A stretch of DNA of 11,246 nucleotides, taken from NCBI GenBank assembly GCA_002479245.1, contig DLMG01000250.1, positions 1-11,246 of the forward strand. Reading direction: 5' to 3'. Below, in pieces: positions 6,398-11,246 of this stretch; within the stretch, counting starts at the first letter, position 1; every line of letters begins with the position of its first letter. The position numbers were made by a program, and so were the translations under genes. The notes under the pieces were generated by a model, which saw only the letters and a program-made list of their open reading frames with translations, was not told the origin of the DNA and did no database searches. Source of the stretch: Verrucomicrobia subdivision 3 bacterium UBA7542 (lineage in GTDB: Bacteria > Verrucomicrobiota > Verrucomicrobiia > Limisphaerales > UBA11358).

Positions 6398-7585
6398 ATG
6401 ACATTGACCGAATTGCTCGCGAACGAGGAACTTCGCCAACGTGAGTTCCCTGTCGCTCGCGACAAAATTTTCCTCGCGCACGCCGGGGTTTGTCCGTTGC
6501 CGCATCGCGTTGCCGAAGCCGTTTCCGAATGCGCCCAACGCGGCACGCTGGGAGATCAGGAAGCCTTCGTCCTGCACCGCTTGAACGATGCGCGCCAGCT
6601 CGGGGCGCAATTGTTGAATTGCCAGCCGGAGGAAATCGCGCTGGTCGGACCGACTTCGCTCGCGCTGAGTTTTGTCGCCGCCGGGCTGGGTTTTCGCAAA
6701 GGCGACAACATCCTCATTTATCACGACGATTACCCGTCGAACGTTTATCCGTGGATGGCGCTGGCCGAACGCGGCGTCGAAGTCCGCCTGCTCAACACGC
6801 GCGGCCTCGGCGTCATCCGCCCGCAGGACGTGATGGGCCAGGTGGACGAAAACACCCGGCTCGTCGCGCTCGCCTCCTGCCACTTCATCAGCGGCTATCG
6901 AATTGATTTTAAGGCCATCGGCAAATTTTTGCGCGAACGCGGAATCCTGTTTTGTCTCGATGCGATTCAGACGCTTGGCGCGTTTCCGACGACGGTCGAG
7001 CACGTGGATTTTCTCGCCGCCGACGCGCACAAATGGCTGCTCGGCCCTTGCGGTGCGGGCCTGCTTTATGTCCGGCGCGAGTTGCAGGAAAAACTGAACC
7101 CGCCGATTTACGGCTGGCACAACGTGCGCTGCCCGAATTTCGTCGCGCAGGAACAAATTATTTTCCGCAACGGCGCGGCGAAATACGAAGCCGGCACGCA
7201 CAATCTGCTGGGACTGGTCGGTTTGATCGCCGCCATGGAACTCGTGCTGGAAATTGGTGTCGAAAACATTGCGGCCGAACTGCTGCGCAAACGCGCATGG
7301 CTCGTGCCCGCGTTGCAGGCAAAAGGTTTTGCGGTTTTGAACGCGGACGCGAAAATTGAAAACGCGAGCGGTATCATTTCCTTTCATCAGGCGGGCCCCA
7401 GCCGCGACGAAGCGGCTTCAGCCGCGAAGGCGGGCAAAGACCTCACGGCGTTGCACAAAAAATTGACTGACGCCGGCGTCGTGGCGTCGTTGCGCGCGGA
7501 CCGCAAGGGACAAAATTACATCCGTTTCTCGCCGCATTTTTACAACACCGACGCGGAATTACAACGCACACTGGAATTGCTGTAG
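6398..7585 (+). CDS. Aminotransferase class V-fold PLP-dependent enzyme (cysteine desulfurase/isopenicillin N epimerase-like)
   Basis: A 395-residue fold-type I PLP enzyme. The family pattern is clear: an N-terminal FLAHAGVCPLP (25-35) where class V enzymes have 'LNxGxxGxxP', ALVGPTSLAL (81-90) for phosphate binding, IYHDDYPSNVYPW (107-119), VALASCHFISGYRID (156-170), the PLP-ring Asp188 in FCLDAIQTLG, and the Schiff-base Lys212 in ADAHKWLLGPCGAGLLYVRR. EAGTHNLLGL (264-273) and YIRFSPHFYN (374-383) complete the substrate/carboxylate-binding end. Members include cysteine desulfurases, kynureninases, epimerases and lyases. No clear persulfide cysteine loop is evident, and there are no Fe-S genes nearby, so a housekeeping sulfur-transfer role is not supported. 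The substrate is unknown. It lacks a Shine-Dalgarno and may be translated from a leaderless mRNA. A 401-codon open frame on the opposite strand is a shadow. Confidence 0.87.
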   Translation: MTLTELLANEELRQREFPVARDKIFLAHAGVCPLPHRVAEAVSECAQRGTLGDQEAFVLHRLNDARQLGAQLLNCQPEEIALVGPTSLALSFVAAGLGFRKGDNILIYHDDYPSNVYPWMALAERGVEVRLLNTRGLGVIRPQDVMGQVDENTRLVALASCHFISGYRIDFKAIGKFLRERGILFCLDAIQTLGAFPTTVEHVDFLAADAHKWLLGPCGAGLLYVRRELQEKLNPPIYGWHNVRCPNFVAQEQIIFRNGAAKYEAGTHNLLGLVGLIAAMELVLEIGVENIAAELLRKRAWLVPALQAKGFAVLNADAKIENASGIISFHQAGPSRDEAASAAKAGKDLTALHKKLTDAGVVASLRADRKGQNYIRFSPHFYNTDAELQRTLELL

Positions 7586-7623
7586 TCCCGGCCAAATTCC
7601 CCCTCCTGGGAGCGCCGGTCTGT

Positions 7624-7666
7624 CGGGCCGAAGCTTCAGAGCGGAGGCTGACGTCCCGCCGGCCCG
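7624..7666. repeat. GC-rich structured intergenic element
   Basis: Outer arms CGGGCCG (7624-7630) and CGGCCCG (7660-7666) are perfectly complementary over 7 bp. They enclose an inner stem, 7632-7637 with 7644-7649 (six pairs, one G-T), and a 6-nt loop. The flank GGAGCGCCGGTCTGT (7609-7623) resembles short GC-rich palindromic intergenic repeats that I recall from soil Verrucomicrobiota, but there is no second copy in this window to prove a repeat family. Confidence 0.4.
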
Positions 7667-7880
7667 CTGCGTTGCGAAGGAGGGTTCCACCTGCCGATGG
7701 GACATTAACGATGAGGGGTTGGACAAGTTGCCTGCGCCGGTTGGATACACTCTGGCGAATCGTTTTGGGCATTGTTCATCGGCTTGGACACACGGCAACA
7801 AAACTGCTTCCAGCCATATTGGGGGCAGGACCCGGCATCGGGGCGAGACATCGGTGTGAAATGCAGGAATACCACATCAA

Positions 7881-7901
7881 ATGTGTGATAGATTCACACA
7901 T
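7881..7901. promoter_or_regulatory. Operator 1 of the BlaI-like repressor
   Basis: A perfect 21-bp inverted repeat, ATGTGTGA-N5-TCACACAT, ending five bases before the -35 box of the blaI-like promoter. Arm and spacer lengths are identical to operator 2, and the centres (7891 and 7934) are 43 bp apart, about four helical turns, so the sites lie on nearly the same DNA face. BlaI/MecI repressors bind such dyads as dimers, which supports autorepression. Confidence 0.85.
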
Positions 7902-7906
7902 CGCGC

Positions 7907-7936
7907 TTGACAGCCGGGGCGCAATGTGTGAATATT
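7907..7936 (+). promoter_or_regulatory. Promoter of the blaI-like/M56 operon
   Basis: TTGACA (7907-7912, perfect -35), an 18-bp spacer, and AATATT (7931-7936, 4/6 to the -10). The predicted transcription start is about 7943, some six bases before the ATG at 7949. Operator 1 abuts the -35 and operator 2 covers the -10 and start point, so repressor binding would block RNA polymerase. Confidence 0.7.
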
Positions 7937-7944
7937 TCACACAT
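7924..7944. promoter_or_regulatory. Operator 2 of the BlaI-like repressor
   Basis: A second perfect 21-bp inverted repeat with the same arms as operator 1 (ATGTGTGA-N5-TCACACAT) and a different 5-bp centre (ATATT rather than TAGAT). It covers the predicted -10 box and transcription start and ends four bases before the repressor's ATG. Confidence 0.88.
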
Positions 7945-7948
7945 ATCC

Positions 7949-8332
7949 ATGATTTCCCTGAATCAAAATGAACTGGAGGCGCTTCGCATCCTTTGGGGAC
8001 GGGGCGAATTGAAGCCGGCGGAGATTCAGGCGCATTTCTCGTGGCCGATCGAAAACGCCACCTTGCGCTCGGTTTTGGTCAACCTGGTCGGGAAGCGGCA
8101 CGTCACCCGACGGCTGCAGGGGAAGGCGTTTTTTTATGCGGCCCGTGTTCCCAAAGCCACTTTGCTTCAGACCATGATGGAGACGCTGGCGCGAGTCTTT
8201 ACGGGCGGCTCCCATCAGGAACTGGTTGTTCAATTGATGGAAACATCCGACATCAAAGCAGCAGACCTCAAACTCATCCGCCAAACCGCCGCCGGGTTGG
8301 CGTCCAAAAAAGCAAAAAGGAAATCAAAATGA
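7949..8332 (+). CDS. BlaI/MecI/CopY-family transcriptional repressor
   Basis: A 127-residue protein matching the BlaI/MecI repressor family (usual length 115-130). The N-terminal winged helix begins NQNELEALRILWGRGELKPAEI (6-27). The recognition helix is around NATLRSVLVNLVGK (36-49), and the wing HVTRRLQGKAFFYAARV (51-67) matches the family pattern of a basic turn then F-x-Y. Residues 70-115 form the helical dimerisation part (LVVQLMETSDIKAADLKLIRQ), followed by a Lys-rich tail (SKKAKRKSK). Such proteins bind dyads as dimers and are inactivated by proteolysis triggered by an M56 sensor protease, here encoded next door. The ATG at 7949 is preferred: a TTG at 7907 would add 14 residues, lies inside the -35 box and would be upstream of the promoter. 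There is no Shine-Dalgarno; the leader is about six bases. Confidence 0.9.
   Translation: MISLNQNELEALRILWGRGELKPAEIQAHFSWPIENATLRSVLVNLVGKRHVTRRLQGKAFFYAARVPKATLLQTMMETLARVFTGGSHQELVVQLMETSDIKAADLKLIRQTAAGLASKKAKRKSK
8316..8321 (+). promoter_or_regulatory. Shine-Dalgarno of the M56 peptidase gene
   Basis: AAAGGA ends seven bases before the ATG at 8329, inside the last codons of the repressor gene. It is the clearest ribosome-binding site in the window and fixes the M56 start at the ATGA overlap. Upstream in-frame starts reaching back to 7993 would overlap most of the repressor gene. Confidence 0.7.
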
Positions 8333-10782
8333 ATCTGCCTCTATTCCTTGCTTCGCCGGGGATTGCAACCCTTTTCAAATGGACTTGCCTGCTTGCGCTG
8401 GGTTGGGCGGCCCATTGGGTGATGCGTCACCGTCACGCCCGCTGGCGGTTGATCCTCTGGCGCAGCATTCTTTGCTTCAGTCTGGCCCTGCCTCTGCTCC
8501 AATTTTTTCAAGTCCCCGGCCTCAAGATTCCGATCGCCAGCAATGTTGCTTCCACAACCGAATTCGCCGGCTCACTTTCACCGGCCACCGCCGGTAATCC
8601 AGTTCAGCCCACAGCATCAGTGGCAACACCGGCGCAAGCACAGGTCGGAGTCAGCCCGACTTCCCGTAGTGTCAATTCTCTCCAACCTCCAACCTCACCA
8701 AAGCCAGCCTCATGGGAAAGTATTCTCGTGGTGACCTGGGCATTGGGCTGTGGCTGTGGAGTCGTCCGGCTTGTCGTGCTGCAGCTTCATCTTTCCCGTT
8801 TGCGAAAAGAAACCTGCCGCCCGGGTCCGGACCTTCAGCACTTGGCAAAACAAATTCGGGCCCGGCTCAATGTTCGGCGGGAGGTTGATGTTCAAATTTC
8901 AGATGCGGTTACTTCTCCATTTGTTTGCGGCTTGTTGAAACCGACGATCATCCTGCCGCGAACGCTGGCACAGCATCTTTCCCCGGGCGAAGCATCCGCG
9001 CTCTTGAGCCACGAAATCGCGCACCTGCGCCAGCACGACCTGGCTTGGTGTGTGGCCTGGCGATGGATGAAGGCCGTCTGCTGGTTTCATCCGTTTGTGT
9101 GGCAGATTCCTGCCGCTCACAACCTGGCCTGTGAACAGGAAGCCGACCGCGTCGCTTCGGGACAATTGGCGGACCAAGATTCCTATGCCCAGTTGTTGGC
9201 CCGGCTGGCGTTGCGGGTGCTGGCTTTGCCGGCCGTTGAGACCAAACTGACGCTGAATGGAAATTCTCAAATTGCGTGGCGGTTGAATCATCTTGGCAAA
9301 AAGGGAATGGACACTTGGAATTGGAAATATTCGGTGGCGGGATTTGGCCTGGTGGGGTTATTGTTCCTCATGACCGCCGGTTGCGAGTTTTCAAAATCTA
9401 GTCCCACCCCCTCACAAAGCTCGACGAAGGTTGAGTTCAAAGAAGTGCTGGTCGTGGTGCAGGACGAAGACGGCAAGCCAATCGAAGGGGCGACGATTTC
9501 ACCCTCGGGTTTTCGGGTGAAAGGGCTTCATGGTGCTGATGCGTATGGTTGGAATAAAAAGCTGTTCGGTCCACCTGTACAGGCCATCACCGATAGCGAG
9601 GGTAAAGCATATGTGAAATATCCCGTTGAAGGTATCCCGGAGGAAAAGGAGTTCACGGGAGAACTCATCTTCGGGGTTTCCCACCCGGAATTTGCGTCTG
9701 TATTCATACAGAGTTATTCAGTGGACAGCCCGGAGCAACCGATTCAATTGACCCGAGGCATTCATCTGGAAGTCTCGGGTTATTACGGTAGTGATCATCA
9801 GCCCGTAACTGAACTGGTCCCGAATCTCAGTGAAGGAGTGCCCCCGGAAGACTGGCAGAAGGAGGAAAACGGCGTGCTCGTCTTTCACAAACTTTCCCCT
9901 GGCGGACATCTGCTGCAACTCATGGGACGGCTGCCATCGGGTGAGATTGTCTATAGTGACACCATGGCTTTCACGGCCGAAAAAGGGAAGCCCTGTCATT
10001 TAGCAATGGAAATGAAGCCTGGCATTCGGCTGGAAGGACGGATTGACGATCAGGTGCCACGGCCGGTGAAAAATGGCCGGGTCATGATTGATATCCGGCC
10101 TAAGGAATATCCTGTGCTTAACGTGGTCGAGGATTATTATGATGCCGATAAAAAATACGGTGGCCGTCATTTTTGGCACAGTTATCGCCCCATCAGCGAG
10201 GATGGAACCTTTGTTTTTGAGTCCATTCCTCCTGGCGAGGCGGACGTCGTTGTCTTGGGCGACGGTTTTGCGTCCAAAACCATCGGCCAACTCCAGAATC
10301 GGGTGAATGGGGCTTTGGTCAAAGGTCCCGTCATGGCCATCCCGCAGGCTTTCCCGCTGGTGGCGCCCGTCACCAAAATTGAGGTAACAACGGAACCCAC
10401 CGCGACCTTGGAATTCACCGCCACAACCCAATCGGGCCGGCCGATTGAGGGAGTCGGGGTGGGGATGTATCCGTCCGTATTTCGCATGTGGGGAATGTTT
10501 GGCTGGATGAAGAATTCCAGCGAAGAACCTTATCGGGAGATACCGCATCTGTCCGACCCCATTTTTTCCGGCCAGACGGATAAAAACGGAAAGCTCGTCA
10601 TTAAGAACCTTCCAGCGGAGACCCATGGAATGGATGTTGAACATCCGCAATTTCAGGTGCCGCTACAGGAGCCCAACGGGTGGCGTGACCGGCATATTCG
10701 CGCCAAATTCTCGCCGGGAACAACCAATAAAATGGAACTGACTCTTGAGCCAAAGGGTAAGGATTTTATCGGGGGCCATTGA
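8329..10782 (+). CDS. M56 (BlaR1-type) membrane metallopeptidase with beta-sandwich sensor domains
   Basis: An 817-residue predicted anti-repressor protease. Membrane spans lie at about 12-33, 40-60, 130-152 and 334-351, the four-span BlaR1/MecR1 layout. A Pro/Ser/Thr-rich loop (80-128) lies between spans 2 and 3. The zinc peptidase domain (about 160-325) has SPFVCGLLKPTIILP (196-210), the HEIAH motif (His228, Glu229, His232) and a likely third ligand in ACEQEADR (Glu269 or Glu271). After span 4 there is no penicillin-binding domain. Instead about 460 residues of beta-rich, carboxypeptidase-regulatory/Ig-like modules appear, roughly 370-476, 477-563, 564-690 and 691-808, the first and last resembling each other. 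Such a protein would sense something outside the cytoplasmic membrane and cleave the repressor made by the overlapping upstream gene. The ligand is unknown and no beta-lactamase is nearby. Span 4 ends in TAGC (Cys352), a weak lipobox lookalike. Confidence 0.9.
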   Translation: MNLPLFLASPGIATLFKWTCLLALGWAAHWVMRHRHARWRLILWRSILCFSLALPLLQFFQVPGLKIPIASNVASTTEFAGSLSPATAGNPVQPTASVATPAQAQVGVSPTSRSVNSLQPPTSPKPASWESILVVTWALGCGCGVVRLVVLQLHLSRLRKETCRPGPDLQHLAKQIRARLNVRREVDVQISDAVTSPFVCGLLKPTIILPRTLAQHLSPGEASALLSHEIAHLRQHDLAWCVAWRWMKAVCWFHPFVWQIPAAHNLACEQEADRVASGQLADQDSYAQLLARLALRVLALPAVETKLTLNGNSQIAWRLNHLGKKGMDTWNWKYSVAGFGLVGLLFLMTAGCEFSKSSPTPSQSSTKVEFKEVLVVVQDEDGKPIEGATISPSGFRVKGLHGADAYGWNKKLFGPPVQAITDSEGKAYVKYPVEGIPEEKEFTGELIFGVSHPEFASVFIQSYSVDSPEQPIQLTRGIHLEVSGYYGSDHQPVTELVPNLSEGVPPEDWQKEENGVLVFHKLSPGGHLLQLMGRLPSGEIVYSDTMAFTAEKGKPCHLAMEMKPGIRLEGRIDDQVPRPVKNGRVMIDIRPKEYPVLNVVEDYYDADKKYGGRHFWHSYRPISEDGTFVFESIPPGEADVVVLGDGFASKTIGQLQNRVNGALVKGPVMAIPQAFPLVAPVTKIEVTTEPTATLEFTATTQSGRPIEGVGVGMYPSVFRMWGMFGWMKNSSEEPYREIPHLSDPIFSGQTDKNGKLVIKNLPAETHGMDVEHPQFQVPLQEPNGWRDRHIRAKFSPGTTNKMELTLEPKGKDFIGGH

Positions 10783-11006
10783 ATTCCGTCTGTCGCACCT
10801 GCGACTACAAACTGGAGGAATGGCTGAAGGTTGAGGGTTGAGTGTTGATGGAATAATCAGCGGCAAAACTTTGTTTTTCACCGAACCCGAGCCACTGCCG
10901 ATGCTCCTTCCCGCGAGCAGCGGCACGGCGTTAAACCAACCATGATGTTATTTTACACAGCCCCGGTCAGGATAAACCACCGGCGAACACGAACCCAGGT
11001 TCACAG
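10783..11006. other. Convergent intergenic region
   Basis: The 224 bp between the ends of the M56 gene and the - strand gene contain no gene I can support. Small inverted repeats are present: 10792-10805 (GTCGCA/TGCGAC), 10865-10877 (AAAAC/GTTTT, 3-nt loop) and 10991-11002 (GAACC/GGTTC, next to the - strand stop). None is a strong stem with a T tract, so termination by Rho or weak hairpins is likely. Confidence 0.5.
10829..10849. repeat. Short tandem repeat, 7-bp unit
   Basis: Two exact copies of GGTTGAG (10829-10835, 10836-10842) followed by a degenerate third, TGTTGAT (10843-10849). It lies in the convergent intergenic region. Likely slippage-derived, with no known function. Confidence 0.55.
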
Positions 11007-11246
11007 TCACGACTCATCCTGCCGGCTGTATTCGCGGATCGAGGCTTTCCACCACGGCGCGAGCGATTGACGCAGCCAGGCTTCATGATACAGCCAGACC
11101 ATGGTGCGCTCGTCGGCCATGACTAAAAGCCGTTCGGCGGGCGTCAATTTGTCCGGCCCGGCGGCCAGCAATTTTTCGCCGAGCGCGCGGACTTGTGGAC
11201 TTCCGACGCCCATCCCGGCGAGTTGCTCGGCATAAACCGGATTGAG
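11007..11246 (-). CDS. C-terminal end of an unrecognised protein (partial)
   Basis: The reading frame on the - strand is open from the right edge to the TGA at 11007-11009, giving 79 visible C-terminal residues; an in-frame Met at 11213 is probably internal because coding character continues upstream (LNPVYAEQLAG). The piece looks helical and charged, with QVRALGEKLLAAGPDKLTP, AERLLVMADERTMVWLYHEA and a Trp-rich end (SLAPWWKASIREYS). I do not recognise a family. It is convergent with the M56 gene, so unlikely to share its regulation. The lack of stops, a helical pattern and codon composition like its neighbours support a real gene, but this rests on a short fragment. Confidence 0.55.
   Translation of the reverse strand, partial: LNPVYAEQLAGMGVGSPQVRALGEKLLAAGPDKLTPAERLLVMADERTMVWLYHEAWLRQSLAPWWKASIREYSRQDES

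Larger units (their letters stand above)
7586..7948. other. 363-bp intergenic region before the blaI-like gene
   Basis: No convincing gene is seen; short open frames here have no recognisable protein and no start signals. The left part holds a GC-rich foldable element (7624-7666). The middle (about 7670-7850) shows nothing I can name. The right end carries the operators and promoter of the downstream repressor gene. No terminator with a T tract follows the PLP-enzyme gene. Confidence 0.6.

Noticed and set aside
6182..7387. 401-codon open frame on the - strand
   Set aside because: It is antisense to the PLP-enzyme gene, whose motifs are clear, and its translation is low-complexity Arg/Gln/Ala-rich with no family pattern. 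It is a codon-bias shadow.
7907..7948. TTG start at 7907 for the repressor
   Set aside because: That codon is part of the -35 TTGACA, and the 14 extra residues would come from operator DNA upstream of the transcription start.
7672..7971. Small + strand open frame of 99 codons
   Set aside because: It runs through the operators and promoter, has no recognisable protein features and would overlap the repressor start. It is non-coding.
7993..8328. N-terminal extension of the M56 protein across the repressor gene
   Set aside because: The extension overlaps the BlaI-like gene in another frame and shows no domain. The Shine-Dalgarno and ATGA overlap place the start at 8329.
8306..8332. Programmed -1 frameshift joining the repressor and the peptidase through the A-rich tract
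   Set aside because: The M56 frame is -1 relative to the repressor and A tracts are present, but neither tract sits in the reading phase needed for good re-pairing in both ribosomal sites. Simple stop-start coupling at ATGA explains the layout.
10792..10805. Terminator hairpin after the M56 gene
   Set aside because: The effective stem is 5 bp with a tight loop and no T tract follows; mentioned only as a small inverted repeat.

Overview
The window looks like chromosomal DNA from a Gram-negative, moderately GC-rich bacterium. My best guess is a soil- or sediment-type Verrucomicrobiota (Limisphaerales/Pedosphaera-like). That is inferred from the gene mix: a two-gene BlaI/M56 unit whose M56 protein carries carboxypeptidase-regulatory-like beta domains, a small Ala/Pro-rich KKET protein, scarce Shine-Dalgarno sequences and a structured intergenic repeat. 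No marker gene proves it. All complete genes are on the + strand. A partial gene on the - strand enters from the right edge.

Positions 1-2285 form a tightly packed run: the 3' end of a DNA polymerase III delta' gene (holB), an O-antigen ligase/polymerase-type membrane protein, and type II 3-dehydroquinate dehydratase (aroQ), which overlaps the previous gene by ATGA. A 199-bp, strikingly AT-rich spacer follows. It holds a convincing promoter and several inverted repeats ahead of accB-accC, which encode the biotin carrier and biotin carboxylase of acetyl-CoA carboxylase.

Positions 4434-6355 begin with a consensus-like promoter. It precedes a small Ala/Pro-rich protein with one C-terminal membrane anchor, then thioredoxin (trxA), then an isolated GspF/PilC-type inner-membrane platform protein. 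A class V-fold PLP enzyme (cysteine desulfurase/isopenicillin N epimerase-like) follows at 6398-7585, possibly from its own near-leaderless promoter.

Positions 7586-10782 hold the most interesting unit. After a 363-bp gap with a GC-rich structured element, two perfect 21-bp inverted repeats (8-5-8) sit just upstream of the -35 box and over the -10 box of a promoter. That promoter drives a BlaI/MecI-type repressor and an ATGA-coupled M56 (BlaR1-like) zinc peptidase. Instead of a penicillin-binding sensor, the peptidase ends in about 460 residues of repeated beta-sandwich domains. This looks like an autoregulated repressor/anti-repressor protease pair with an unknown signal and no beta-lactamase in view.

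The right end (10783-11246) has a convergent intergenic region with small hairpins and a 7-bp tandem repeat, then the C-terminal end of an unrecognised - strand protein. Few genes show a Shine-Dalgarno sequence; the clearest is that of the downstream M56 gene. Several first genes lie within 0-9 nt of the predicted transcription start, which suggests frequent short-leader or leaderless initiation.
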